Source: Hoyosella altamirensis
GTDB lineage: Bacteria > Actinomycetota > Actinomycetes > Mycobacteriales > Mycobacteriaceae
DNA: 64,000 nt
NCBI RefSeq assembly: GCF_014191505.1
Contig: NZ_JACHWS010000001.1
Coordinates: forward strand, 1,426,001 to 1,490,000
Direction: 5' to 3'
Shown: positions 18,876 to 28,749 of the stretch, one piece after another
How the letters are laid out: the number at the start of each line of letters is the position of its first letter
How positions within the stretch are numbered: the stretch's first letter is position 1
The notes under the pieces: generated by a model
What the model saw: only the letters and a program-made list of their open reading frames with translations
Told to the model about the DNA's origin: nothing
Databases searched by the model: none
Program-made: the position numbers and the translations under genes

Positions 18876-20422
18876 TTGATGCGCATTCCCTTCATGAACT
18901 TGTAGATCCACGTGAGCAAAGTGGCATTCTTCGCGGCGGATATGCCTGGCGGTGGATCGAACCCAATGACGTGCTGACTGGCGACAGTCTGAAGTTCGCA
19001 GTATTCGAGCAGGCCTTGCTCGCCGTGACGGCGACCGAGCCCGGAAGCTTTCATACCGCCCATTGGGGCGTCGTTGGAGGCATAGGCGGAGCCGTAGCCC
19101 TCATTGATATTCACTGTGCCGACTTGAAGGCGTTCACCGACACGACGCGCCCGCCCGACGTTCTTGCTCCAGACACTTGCGTTAAGGCCGAACTCGGAGT
19201 CGTTCGCCTTGGTGATCGCGTCAGCGTCATCAGTGAACGAGTAGACAGATACGACCGGTCCGAACGTCTCCTCGCGGTATACCGCCATCTCCGAGGTGAC
19301 TCCCGTCAGAACAGTCGGTTCGTAGAAGTACGGCCCGATGTCGGGGCGGACCCGCCCGCCTATCTCAGTCTTCGCGCCTGCGGCGACTGCGTCGCTCACG
19401 TGCGCTACCGCCTTGTCGAGCTGACGCTGCGAGCTCAAGGTGCCGATGTCGTATCCGAAATTGAGTCCGCTGCCGAGCTTCAGTTTCGCGGTGTGCGCGA
19501 CGAGCTTGTCGAGGAACGTGTCATAGACACTTTCGTGGACATACACGCGTTCGATGGACAGACACAGCTGCCCAGCCGTCGAGAAGCAGGCTCGCGCAGC
19601 TCCTTTCGCCGCACTGTTGAGGTTGGCGTCCTCGAGTACGATCATCGGGTTCTTCCCGCCGAGTTCGAGCGTCGAGCTTATTAACCGCTGCGCCGCGGAC
19701 GCCGCGACACGGCGCCCGGCCTGCGTCGAGCCTGTGAAGCAAACATGGTCGGCGCCGTCGATCAGCGACTGGCCGATCACATCCGGTTCCCCAACCACGA
19801 TCTGCCATAGCCCCTCCGGCAATCCTGCCTCGACCATTAGTTCACGGGCGCGAAGCGCCGTCATAGCGGTCTGCGTATCCGGCTTATGAACGACGGCATT
19901 GCCAGCCAGCAACGCCGGAATCGCGTCACACACGCCCAGGGAAAGGGGGTAGTTGAACGGCGAGATCACGGCGGCGACACCTTTCGGGCGGCGCCGTTCC
20001 GTGGCCCGGGTGGCCATCGGTAGAGCACCTTTTCGCTTTCGTGGTGCGAGGCAGCCTGGCGCGGTACGGCCGTAATAGAGCGCAAGCCCCGCGACGTCCA
20101 GAGTTTCCTCGAACGCGCTGCTCCGAGACTTGCCGTTTTCGGCCTGCACGAGGTCGATCAGCTCGTCATTGCGCAGCACTTTGTCGTGGTACTTGATGAA
20201 GACCTCGGCGCGGACTTTCGGGGGAGTCGCGCCCCACGCTTCCTGGGCACCGCGGGCACGTGAGAAGGCAGCCGCGACATCGGCTGCGGTCGACGTACGC
20301 AGTGTGACAAGCGGTTCGCCCGTAAACGGCGCATTCAGTGTCACCGTCGGCCCGGTTCCGTTCAATGCAGCCGCCAGCCGCAAAGTAAGTTCGTCGGGGA
20401 GCATCTTCGTTGTGGTGGTCAC
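18872..20422 (-). CDS. NAD(P)-dependent aldehyde dehydrogenase
   Basis: A 516-residue ALDH-superfamily enzyme. VISPFNYPLSLG supplies the catalytic Asn, TGSTQAGRRVA the cofactor-binding loop, LELGGKNP the general-base Glu, and STAGQLCLSIERV the nucleophilic Cys. The C-terminal NEGYGSAYASNDAPMGGMKASGLG region is typical of succinate-semialdehyde/benzaldehyde-type ALDHs. It is the first gene of the five-gene minus-strand operon and starts 57 bp from the divergent AraC regulator. A fatty-aldehyde substrate is plausible given the downstream ligase and WS/DGAT. Confidence 0.88.
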   Translation of the reverse strand: MTTTTKMLPDELTLRLAAALNGTGPTVTLNAPFTGEPLVTLRTSTAADVAAAFSRARGAQEAWGATPPKVRAEVFIKYHDKVLRNDELIDLVQAENGKSRSSAFEETLDVAGLALYYGRTAPGCLAPRKRKGALPMATRATERRRPKGVAAVISPFNYPLSLGVCDAIPALLAGNAVVHKPDTQTAMTALRARELMVEAGLPEGLWQIVVGEPDVIGQSLIDGADHVCFTGSTQAGRRVAASAAQRLISSTLELGGKNPMIVLEDANLNSAAKGAARACFSTAGQLCLSIERVYVHESVYDTFLDKLVAHTAKLKLGSGLNFGYDIGTLSSQRQLDKAVAHVSDAVAAGAKTEIGGRVRPDIGPYFYEPTVLTGVTSEMAVYREETFGPVVSVYSFTDDADAITKANDSEFGLNASVWSKNVGRARRVGERLQVGTVNINEGYGSAYASNDAPMGGMKASGLGRRHGEQGLLEYCELQTVASQHVIGFDPPPGISAAKNATLLTWIYKFMKGMRIK

Positions 20423-20479
20423 GAGCAGGAACTCTAGGTCTGGCTTCCATCCGCGACCATGGCCGTTCCGGAAGGCGTA

Positions 20480-21583
20480 ATGTCATTTCCGGACATGTTG
20501 AATGAAGCCACCGGCCCGTCATGGGACCACACGCGAAGCGCCGTCGCCGCGCGAATTCTTGTCGAAATCGGCGAGTCACGCGGCCTGACGGGTGCTGCCG
20601 CTTTGGCCGGCACCGGCTTGCAGGTGTCCGACCTTCACGATCCCGGTGCCGAGATCGAGGCCGGGCAGGAGCTGGCAATCGCTCGCAACTTGCTGCGTCG
20701 CTTGGGTGATCGTCCGGGACTCGGTGTCGAAGCGGGCAGCCGATACACGCTTGGCAGTTTCGGGATTTGGGGGTTCACGATGATCACGAGCCCCACTGTG
20801 CGCGACTTAGCCCGGCTCGGCACCCGCTACTCAGCGCTGTCGTTCGCTTTCATCCGACCCGTCTACGTGGAGGACGACACCGGCGCGCGGATTATCTTCG
20901 ACGACACCGAGATCCCCGACGATGTTCGTGACTTCTTTGCCGAACGTGAACTCGCCAAGATGCTCACCCTCGCCCCGGTCATCGTGGGGACCCGTCCAGG
21001 GTTCCGAATTGAGACCCGATTCGACGGACCGCGCGCGAACTCACTCCGACTGCTCGCCCCGCGAGCCGATATCCGCGTCGCGAAACCTGAGCATGCTATC
21101 GGTTTCACCCGGCACCTTCTCGACGATGCGATGCCGCAAGCCGATCCAGTCACCGCACGCGTGATGCAAGCTCAATGCGCGGAAATCTTGCAGAAGCGCC
21201 GTAAGCGCCGAGGCGTCGCCGCCCACGTCCGAGCACGCATTCTCGCCCGCTTAGACGACCCGCCAGGAATGGTGGAGATCGCCCGTCACATGCAGATCGA
21301 TGAGCGGACCCTGCGCCGCAAGCTTGCAGATGATGGGACTTCATACCGCGAGCTCGCCGACGAAGTGCATTCTACGATGGCCCGCGAACTCCTTATCGGT
21401 TGCCAGCTGACAATCGAAGAAGTCGCCACCCGTCTCGGATACAACGACGCCGCCGCGTTTTCCCGCGCGTTCAAACGGTGGACGGGACAACGACCCGGAA
21501 GTCTTCGCGACGCCGACCGGTTGAGCGCTCTACCCTCTTCACCATATAGGGGAATAGGGGTCTTGCGGCAAGACCCCCTTTGA
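20480..21583 (+). CDS. AraC-family regulator with arabinose_bd-type N-terminus
   Basis: A 367-residue regulator. The N-terminal domain (about 20-200) has the pattern of AraC proteins that sense hydrophobic or fatty-acid-like inducers (GFTMITSPTVRDLARLGTRY). The C-terminal double helix-turn-helix (about 250-355) contains IARHMQIDERTLRRKLADDG and VATRLGYNDAAAFSRAFKRW. The ATG at 20480 has GGAAGG 4 bp upstream, better than the ATG at 20459. It is divergent from the ALDH operon, its probable target. The last 9 codons lie inside the palindrome that precedes rox, so coding and regulatory functions overlap there. Confidence 0.88.
   Translation: MSFPDMLNEATGPSWDHTRSAVAARILVEIGESRGLTGAAALAGTGLQVSDLHDPGAEIEAGQELAIARNLLRRLGDRPGLGVEAGSRYTLGSFGIWGFTMITSPTVRDLARLGTRYSALSFAFIRPVYVEDDTGARIIFDDTEIPDDVRDFFAERELAKMLTLAPVIVGTRPGFRIETRFDGPRANSLRLLAPRADIRVAKPEHAIGFTRHLLDDAMPQADPVTARVMQAQCAEILQKRRKRRGVAAHVRARILARLDDPPGMVEIARHMQIDERTLRRKLADDGTSYRELADEVHSTMARELLIGCQLTIEEVATRLGYNDAAAFSRAFKRWTGQRPGSLRDADRLSALPSSPYRGIGVLRQDPL
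21557..21577. promoter_or_regulatory. Rifamycin-associated element (RAE)-like palindrome upstream of rox
   Basis: A perfect odd palindrome of 21 positions: ggggtcttgc, a central g, then gcaagacccc. Its core CTTGCGGCAAG is the core of the RAE described upstream of rifamycin-inactivating genes in actinobacteria. It ends 57 bp before the rox start and lies within the last codons of the AraC gene. RAE-containing promoters respond to rifamycins; that this one does is inferred. Confidence 0.85.
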
Positions 21584-23074
<1,491 letters not shown>

Positions 23075-23078
23075 ATGA

Positions 23079-23789
23079 GTGCGCGACATCAGCAACTTTC
23101 ATGAACTACCGGCAAGGCTTCAGAAGGTGATTGAGTCCGCGGTAAAGCTTCAGCAGGTGGTTCCCGACGCGGTTCTCGTCGGAGGAACCGCAGCAGCTCT
23201 CTATGCCAGCCATCGCGAGTCCTTCGACCACGACCATGTTTTGACTGACCTGGCTCAACGCTACGAGCAGATCCTTGAGGCCGTCGAAGCGACCGACGGG
23301 TGGGCGACAAGTGTCCGAGCGAGTCGCCCGCCGATGACCCTCATGGGAACACTGGGTGGAATTGAAGCAGGTTTGCGCCAACTCCGGCGGACCCATGCAT
23401 TAGAGGTCGCCGAAGTCGAGATACCGCGCGCAGGGCGGCTCCAGATACCGACTCTGCACGAGATGGTGCGCGTCAAGGCGTACCTTGTCGTCCAGCGTAA
23501 CCAGGTGCGCGACTACTTAGACGTCGTTGCACTGGCTGACCGGATTGGCATCGACGAATCGGCCGCGGTCCTAGCGTCGATCGACGAATACTACGACGAC
23601 CGGTCGCGCGGGGTGGATTCGGTTGTGACCGCACTAGTACAGCGTCTTGCCGAGCCAAATCCACGAGATTCAGCGGTCACGAAACAACTGGCTGCATACA
23701 AGGGGCTCGACGCAAATTGGCACCAATGGGGGACCGTACGCGCAGCGTGCTTGGAGTTGGCCCACGCGATTGTTGAGGCGAGATCATGA
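23079..23789 (+). CDS. AbiEii/MenT-like nucleotidyltransferase, putative toxin
   Basis: A 236-residue minimal nucleotidyltransferase. VLVGGTAAALY with downstream HRESFDHDH gives the GG...DxD-type core (about residues 32-52). A later VRVKAYLVVQRNQVRDYLDVVAL segment (about 130-152) carries the Lys and Arg-Asp-Tyr-Leu-Asp pattern of AbiEii/MenT toxins. Members of that class transfer nucleotides to tRNA or protein and arrest growth. The GTG start is 4 bp after the rox stop. The next gene overlaps by 4 bp and encodes an HTH protein, the usual antitoxin arrangement. Toxicity is inferred. Confidence 0.7.
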   Translation: MRDISNFHELPARLQKVIESAVKLQQVVPDAVLVGGTAAALYASHRESFDHDHVLTDLAQRYEQILEAVEATDGWATSVRASRPPMTLMGTLGGIEAGLRQLRRTHALEVAEVEIPRAGRLQIPTLHEMVRVKAYLVVQRNQVRDYLDVVALADRIGIDESAAVLASIDEYYDDRSRGVDSVVTALVQRLAEPNPRDSAVTKQLAAYKGLDANWHQWGTVRAACLELAHAIVEARS

Positions 23790-24214
23790 GCTTTGCCTTC
23801 CGGAACGTAGAAGGGTCTCCGGATCAACCAGTCGACCAGTGGCCTTATGAAGCGATTGTGGCGACGATTGAGCGCGGAACCCTGCAAGACTGGATACCGG
23901 TCATCAATGCAATCCGAACGTCACCATGGGGAGTGGTAGCACGGCAGGTTGAGGAATACCTCGGATATGAAAGCCCATACGGCGTAGGGGCTCTCCTGCG
24001 GTCGACCATTGCACGTGCCCGCGCGTCGGCAGAGGCGTCAGAGCGTGCAGAGGTTGCTCGCAGAGTCCGCGCGTGCGTTGAACGCTCTGGACTGAGTCGC
24101 GAGGAGTTTGCGCGTGCCCTCGGGACGTCGCGTTCACGATTGTCCACGTATTGCAGCGGTGCTGTGATGCCGTCTGCGGCGCTGCTCGTCCGGATGGAGC
24201 GACTCGCTAGTTAA
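23786..24214 (+). CDS. HTH (XRE-like) protein, putative antitoxin
   Basis: A 142-residue protein. The N-terminal 85 residues are of no recognised family; the C-terminal XRE/Cro-type helix-turn-helix lies at about 92-140 (SGLSREEFARALGTSRSRLSTYCSG). The ATG overlaps the nucleotidyltransferase stop (ATGA). The N-terminal part is the likely toxin-neutralising region, and the HTH could bind the dyad at 23053-23070. Toxin-first gene order differs from the more common antitoxin-first order. Confidence 0.65.
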   Translation: MSFAFRNVEGSPDQPVDQWPYEAIVATIERGTLQDWIPVINAIRTSPWGVVARQVEEYLGYESPYGVGALLRSTIARARASAEASERAEVARRVRACVERSGLSREEFARALGTSRSRLSTYCSGAVMPSAALLVRMERLAS

Positions 24215-24220
24215 GCTGGT

Positions 24221-24571
24221 CTACTTACTCAGCGCGCCGACAAACCGATACGCCTCGTACGCCAGGTCCCGCCACAGCGCGAGCGTAGATGCGGAGTCCC
24301 CTTCTGCGGGGAGGACAATCCATTCCCGCATCGTCCGCTTTCCCATCACCACAGCTTCAGCGGTTCCCTCGTCAACGAGCTCGGCCGCCCGGGCCTTTGG
24401 CAGCTTCACGATCAGCTCGCCGTTGCTGCCCAGGAACGCGAAGACCTTGCCTTCGACCCGCAGCCCTGGGCTACGGAACATTGTTCCCAGTGTGACATCG
24501 TGGTCATCCTGGAAATCATGCGCGATCTCGTCGAGTAGATGGCGGTTGAGTACCTCACGCCCGTCAGTCAT
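24221..24571 (-). CDS. TfoX/Sxy N-terminal-domain-like protein
   Basis: A 116-residue protein with the single-domain TfoX-N pattern: VTLGTMFRSPGLRVEGKVFAFL near the start, ELIVKLPKARAAELVDEG in the middle, and MREWIVLP before a C-terminal helix. Free-standing versions are common in actinobacteria and of unknown role; they need not relate to competence. The ATG at 24571 has a GAAGGGAAGG region upstream, and the gene overlaps the end of the HxlR gene by 8 bp, so the two are co-transcribed. Confidence 0.7.
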   Translation of the reverse strand: MTDGREVLNRHLLDEIAHDFQDDHDVTLGTMFRSPGLRVEGKVFAFLGSNGELIVKLPKARAAELVDEGTAEAVVMGKRTMREWIVLPAEGDSASTLALWRDLAYEAYRFVGALSK

Positions 24572-25211
24572 GACGCCTTCCCTTCGGCAGTATCCGATTG
24601 AACGCTTTGATCGAGCCGTCAATCACCAGGCCTTCAGCTTTAGCGACCCGCACGCTGAGCTGTCCGGTGAAGACCGCCACGAGAACCTCCGGGGGCGCTG
24701 CAACGGTGGCATCGGGCTGGAGATCGGTGGAGCACGGACGGACTTCGACTTCGCCATTTCCAGCGATGACGTCGCAGCCATCGTGCAAGTCACCGAACCG
24801 AACACTGGTAGCCGGTGCATTAGGTGAGTTGTCCCGGCACAAGTAGCGCAGTGGCAGTGAGAACCAGTGCATCCGGAACTCGTCGTCGGCCGGGGGAATA
24901 GCCATCAACGGGGCTCCCCATCGGGTCAGCTCGCGTACAACCCCTCCAAGGTCACGTCCACGGCCGGTCAAACTGATCAGGGATGTCGCCACAGGCGGTG
25001 GCTCGTGATGCCGAACTATCAAGTCGGCCGCTTCCATGTCCCGGAGGCGGTCTGCCAGGAGATTGCTGGCAATTCCAGGCAATCCTCGGCGCAAGTCTGA
25101 AAAGCGGCAACGCCCTTGCGTCAGCAGCTCCCGAACGATCAGGAGAGTCCAACGGTCGCCAACTATGTCCAGAGCGCGTGCCATCGAGCAGTACTGGTTG
25201 TACGAGCGCAT
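24564..25211 (-). CDS. HxlR-family transcriptional regulator
   Basis: A 215-residue regulator. The winged-helix domain (about 5-95) carries YCSMARALDIVGDRWTLLIV and FSDLRRGLPGIASNLLADRL, the HxlR signature. A C-terminal region of about 110 residues with EVLVAVFTGQLSVRVAKAEG resembles an SCP2-like/sterol-carrier fold, an extension seen in many actinobacterial HxlR proteins. It is divergent from the SnoaL-like gene at 25293, a plausible target, and co-transcribed with the TfoX-like gene. Confidence 0.82.
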   Translation of the reverse strand: MRSYNQYCSMARALDIVGDRWTLLIVRELLTQGRCRFSDLRRGLPGIASNLLADRLRDMEAADLIVRHHEPPPVATSLISLTGRGRDLGGVVRELTRWGAPLMAIPPADDEFRMHWFSLPLRYLCRDNSPNAPATSVRFGDLHDGCDVIAGNGEVEVRPCSTDLQPDATVAAPPEVLVAVFTGQLSVRVAKAEGLVIDGSIKAFNRILPKGRRHD

Positions 25212-25292
25212 AGATCGATACTAGCAAGATGGTTGATCTAATTGTCTGGTCTGTTTAGAATTTCAACCAGAACACCACTGAATGGAGTCGCC

Positions 25293-25673
25293 ATGACAGT
25301 CGTCAGCAGTAGCGCGCCATCCGCGCTCAAGACCTATTACGGCATCCTCACGCAGGGGATCAAAGACTATAGCGACGGCGACAAACTTTCGCCCCTGCTC
25401 GTGGAGGACTTCGACTTCGAGGGCCCGATTGCCGGACACGAAATAGGGGCTGCCCTTTTCGTGGAGGGAGTCAAAGGCTTCATCGCAAACGTCAGCAAGA
25501 TCGACCTGATCCAGGAAGTCCACGACGCACACGGCTCCGCCGTCATTTACGACGCGCACATGCCGAAAGGCGTCGTGCGTCTGACAGAGTTCTTCTCGTT
25601 CGTCGACGGCAAGATCCAGCGACTACGCCTGCTCTTCGATCCCGCCGACTACCTTGCCAAAGGCGGCGGATAA
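25293..25673 (+). CDS. SnoaL-like (NTF2-fold) protein
   Basis: A 126-residue protein with the cone-shaped NTF2/SnoaL pattern: an N-terminal helix, then LSPLLVEDFDFEGPI, a middle helix with FVEGVKGFIANV, and a final strand FFSFVDGKIQRLRLLFD. Such small domains are hydrolases, isomerases or binding proteins. The ATG at 25293 follows TGGAG. The 81-bp gap shared with the divergent HxlR gene is the likely regulatory region; HxlR control is inferred. Confidence 0.7.
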   Translation: MTVVSSSAPSALKTYYGILTQGIKDYSDGDKLSPLLVEDFDFEGPIAGHEIGAALFVEGVKGFIANVSKIDLIQEVHDAHGSAVIYDAHMPKGVVRLTEFFSFVDGKIQRLRLLFDPADYLAKGGG

Positions 25674-25702
25674 CCGCGCTGCGCGCGACTCCTCCGGCGG
25701 GT

Positions 25703-25733
25703 TTGACCTTGACACGATGACAAGGTCTTAACT
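25703..25733 (+). promoter_or_regulatory. MerR-type promoter with dyad in a 19-bp spacer
   Basis: A -35-like TTGACC (25703-25708) and a -10-like TTAACT (25728-25733) are separated by 19 bp. The inverted repeat gaccttg / caaggtc (25705-25711 and 25721-25727) spans the spacer. An over-long spacer with a central dyad is the hallmark of MerR-activated promoters, and the MerR-family gene is the second gene downstream. The -10 match is weak (3 of 6). Confidence 0.65.
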
Positions 25734-25756
25734 GTCCAGGGAAGGAGGCGGTTGCG

Positions 25757-26425
25757 ATGAAGACAACCAACAACGACCTGGACACCCGCCTTATTGACGC
25801 ACTAGCTGCTACTCGATCCTCGACACGGCTGCGTGCGGCTCTCATTGCCGGCACGAGACCTGACGAAAGGCTCGTTGAACCGCTTATCATGCGGTGCGGC
25901 ACCGAACCAGATTTCTTCGTGCGCGACATGTTGACATGGGCATTGACCCGGCACCCGGCAGCGATTACTGTGCCGAAACTCCTCGAGAAGCTGCGCTCAG
26001 AGGCCGCGCAGGCTCGCAGCCAGGCCTTGCACACACTGTCCAAGATTGGTGACGAGAGTGCGTGGCCCGAGATAGCCGGACAATTGCTGCGCGATGCGGA
26101 CGACGAGGTCGCGCGCAGCGCATGGCGAGCTGCCGTCGCACTCGTACCTCCAGGGCGCGAAGCTGAGCTGGCCACCCTGCTTTCGACGCAGCTTGGACGG
26201 GGAGATGAAGACATACAGCTAAGCTTGAGCCGTGCCCTCATTGCACTCGGCGAAACGGTCCCGTCGCTGTTGGGCGTCGCGATGAAGAGTGCTAACCCTG
26301 CGGTGCGTGCCCACGCGATCGCGACCGAGCGGCTGCTGCATGACCCTGACAGCGAGTTCGCTTTCGCGCTGGAATACGCCAATCGGATCGCAAATACTGG
26401 TCCGGCGCCGGTGGGGGACTCATAG
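25757..26425 (+). CDS. HEAT-repeat protein paired with a MerR-HEAT regulator
   Basis: A 222-residue all-helical protein. Repeated helix pairs of about 30 residues (for example VPKLLEKLRSEAAQARSQALHTLSKIGD and WPEIAGQLLRDADDEVARSAWRAAVAL) identify HEAT/PBS-lyase-type repeats across residues about 25-210. No catalytic motif. ATG with an ideal AGGAGG 8 bp upstream. The stop overlaps the start of the MerR gene by one base. It may bind the MerR protein through their similar HEAT domains; this is inference. Confidence 0.75.
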   Translation: MKTTNNDLDTRLIDALAATRSSTRLRAALIAGTRPDERLVEPLIMRCGTEPDFFVRDMLTWALTRHPAAITVPKLLEKLRSEAAQARSQALHTLSKIGDESAWPEIAGQLLRDADDEVARSAWRAAVALVPPGREAELATLLSTQLGRGDEDIQLSLSRALIALGETVPSLLGVAMKSANPAVRAHAIATERLLHDPDSEFAFALEYANRIANTGPAPVGDS

Positions 26426-27477
26426 TGTTGATCGGCGAGGTGTCGCGACGCTCGGGGGTGAGCACCCGCATGCTTCGGCACTACGAATCCCTAGGCCTGG
26501 TGACCCCGACGGGGCGCACATCGGGTGGCTACCGTGAGTATTCCTCCGATGACATTCAGCGGATCTTCCACGTCGAAAGCCTGCGGTCACTGGGGCTGTC
26601 GTTGCGTGACGTGCAGCGCGTACTGGACGACCCGCAATTCGCACCAGCCGATCTGGTAACTGACTTGATACGCCAGACCCAGCGCAGGATCGACCGTGAG
26701 CAAGAACTGCTCGCAAGGCTCCAAAGAGTCGAAGAAACGGAGCCAAGTGATTGGGGTGATGTGCTGGGCATCATCAGAATGCTTCGTGCCCTGGACTCAG
26801 AGCATGCAGCGCTCCGGCAGCGAGCCGTGTTGTCTGCATCGCCAGACGCGCCCTTGCCGGCGGAAGTTCTGGCCGATGCGGTGCTCAGTGAAGCCGACCC
26901 TAACGTCGCTGGAGCGATGATGTGGGCGCTGGCGCGCGCAGGCGGCGACGGATTGGCGCGGGTAGCAGCAGGTTTGGCTTCTCGCGATGTCGACGTGCGG
27001 CGGCGAGCTGTGTTGGCTATCGCGGCGGTACAGAGCCCGGAAGCTACGGGTTTGCTTCTGGGCACGCTCGCTGACTCCGATGACGTGGTCCGCAGGCGCG
27101 CGGCGCTTGAACTCGGGGCGCGGGGACAGGTGGACGCGGTGCCCACTCTGATCGACATGGTGGTTGCGGGAACGGGCGACGTCGAGGCCGCTGAGAACCT
27201 GGGGAGGCTAGCCGACAGTTCCGGCATCGCCGAGGAGATTGTCCGCACCCTCGTTGACAAGCTTGGTGGCGACGCCGCGGCCGGTACGCGGTTGCGTCTG
27301 GCCCAGGCACTCGCTGAGCTTCCCGGCCCTGCCGCCATGCAAGCACTTTCACAGTTGACGCTTGACAAAGATCGCACTGTCGCGCTCACTGCCGAGACGA
27401 TCCTGCACGGTCGCGAGTCCCCAAGGCGATCCGCGCGCCGTCCCACTGGCCCGAAAAACGAGCGGCCAACAGGGTAG
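26425..27477 (+). CDS. MerR-family regulator with C-terminal HEAT repeats
   Basis: A 350-residue fusion. Residues 1-70 form a MerR winged helix (LIGEVSRRSGVSTRMLRHYESLGL; SSDDIQRI), and about 75-115 form the dimerisation coiled coil. Residues about 120-335 are HEAT repeats (VDVRRRAVLAIAAVQS; DDVVRRRAALELGARG) where a metal- or drug-binding domain usually sits. A basic Arg/Pro tail ends the protein. GTG start overlapping the previous stop. It probably activates the spacer-dyad promoter at 25703 and so controls its own operon. The signal may be a protein partner rather than a small ligand. Confidence 0.8.
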   Translation: MLIGEVSRRSGVSTRMLRHYESLGLVTPTGRTSGGYREYSSDDIQRIFHVESLRSLGLSLRDVQRVLDDPQFAPADLVTDLIRQTQRRIDREQELLARLQRVEETEPSDWGDVLGIIRMLRALDSEHAALRQRAVLSASPDAPLPAEVLADAVLSEADPNVAGAMMWALARAGGDGLARVAAGLASRDVDVRRRAVLAIAAVQSPEATGLLLGTLADSDDVVRRRAALELGARGQVDAVPTLIDMVVAGTGDVEAAENLGRLADSSGIAEEIVRTLVDKLGGDAAAGTRLRLAQALAELPGPAAMQALSQLTLDKDRTVALTAETILHGRESPRRSARRPTGPKNERPTG

Positions 27478-27527
27478 AACTGGAGCGCCGACGAACGGCA
27501 TGTCCAGTCCCCTGAAATACTGGAGTC

Positions 27528-28019
27528 GTGACCATACAGCACCAGCCTGCCGAACTCGTTGAACAGCGGAAGAGACACATCCGCCGGTTCGCGAACGTGA
27601 TGGATTCGAGGTTCCGGATCCCCGGCACCAAACAAACGTTCGGCATCGATCCCATTCTCGGCCTCGTCCCTGGCGGGGGAGACGCCGTCGGCATGGTGAT
27701 CAGCGCGGGCATCGTCATCCAGGCTGTCCGTTTCGGAGCACGCGGCTCAACACTTGCGCTGATGCTGTTCAACGTCGCAATCGACGCAATATTCGGCGCC
27801 ATCCCTATCCTTGGGACTGTCTTCGACGTGTGGTTCAAAGCGAACAACCGCAACGTCGCACTGCTCGACCGCCACGTCACCGACCCAGAACTGACCAGAG
27901 CTCAGATACGTCGCCGAGTCTTCTGGCTGATCGTGCTCGTAGTCCTGTTCACCCTGCTGCTGCTCATCGTCCTGCTCGTCGGGATCGTGGCGCTTATTGC
28001 ATGGCTTCTGAACAGGTAG
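27528..28019 (+). CDS. DUF4112 membrane protein
   Basis: A 163-residue protein. The segment FGIDPILGLVPGGGDAVGMVISAG and the later AIPILGTVFDVWFKANNRN are the DUF4112 hallmarks. Two shorter hydrophobic regions are followed by a strong C-terminal membrane helix of about 28 residues (about 132-160). GTG start preceded by TGGAG. It lies 50 bp after the MerR gene on the same strand. Function unknown in the family. Confidence 0.75.
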   Translation: MTIQHQPAELVEQRKRHIRRFANVMDSRFRIPGTKQTFGIDPILGLVPGGGDAVGMVISAGIVIQAVRFGARGSTLALMLFNVAIDAIFGAIPILGTVFDVWFKANNRNVALLDRHVTDPELTRAQIRRRVFWLIVLVVLFTLLLLIVLLVGIVALIAWLLNR

Positions 28020-28095
28020 GCCGACTTTGCAACAACCTGGGTCTCATAGGGATTCGGCATGACCCTCACTCCTCGCGTTGTCGACTGGAATCCTG

Positions 28096-28554
28096 ATGGT
28101 CGCGACGATCACCGCGCTCTACGGACAAGCGGTGATGGCGAATTGGGAAGCGGCCATCGCGGTCGCTGTTGCCCTGGCTGGACTCTGGATAGCGCGGATG
28201 CGCATGACCGCGCGCAGAACTGTCCCTGAACGCCGCGTGGGATACGGGCTCGCCGCGCTCCTCGCGATAGTGGCAGTACCGGGTCTCCTGCCCGTCGCCG
28301 CCTATCACTGGGGATACCTCACGTTCCTGGGGGCGGCTTTCGTGGTTCTGGGTTTAAGATCGGGTCAACGACTTACATGGATTTCCGGGGGAGTCACCGC
28401 GATCGTTGGTGTTCTGACGGGGTCGGCAGTCGCGCGAGACGTACTGCTCGGTATCCAAGAAACATCGACTGGTGTGGGCCCATCAGTAGCAGCGCAGACT
28501 GCGCTAGGTCTTCTCGTACTGCTTCTCGCAGTGCGGGATCGCAAAGCGAAATGA
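28096..28554 (+). CDS. Small multi-pass membrane protein, unknown
   Basis: A 152-residue protein with about four to five hydrophobic helices (around residues 5-30, 48-70, 72-90, 95-115 and 128-146) and a short basic tail. No family recognised. The ATG at 28096 has GGAAT upstream; a TTG at 28078 in the same frame is an alternative start. It follows the DUF4112 gene by 76 bp and could share its transcript. Confidence 0.5.
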   Translation: MVATITALYGQAVMANWEAAIAVAVALAGLWIARMRMTARRTVPERRVGYGLAALLAIVAVPGLLPVAAYHWGYLTFLGAAFVVLGLRSGQRLTWISGGVTAIVGVLTGSAVARDVLLGIQETSTGVGPSVAAQTALGLLVLLLAVRDRKAK

Positions 28555-28749
28555 TGCTGGCCGGTCGAACGCCCTACTCGCCTTGTGTGCCCACCGGTGT
28601 GACACGCAATGCGTAAGAGACGACGTCGTGGTTCACCGGGACGCTTTCGCCACGATGCAACCTCGCGGGTCCCACATGGTTCACGTTGTACCACCCGAAA
28701 TGCTCGGTGGGCGTTCGGTTTGCACGACGGCAGATCGATGCGCGTTCGG
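28555..28749. other. Convergent intergenic gap, no gene seen
   Basis: 195 bp lie between the end of the small membrane protein gene and the end of the minus-strand unknown pair. Reading frames here are short and lack a start with a ribosome-binding site. No clear hairpin with a T-run was seen. Confidence 0.5.

Noticed and set aside
25231-25270. ggttga ... tcaacc arms in the HxlR/SnoaL intergenic region
   Set aside because: Arms of 6 bp separated by nearly 30 bp; too weak to call an operator.
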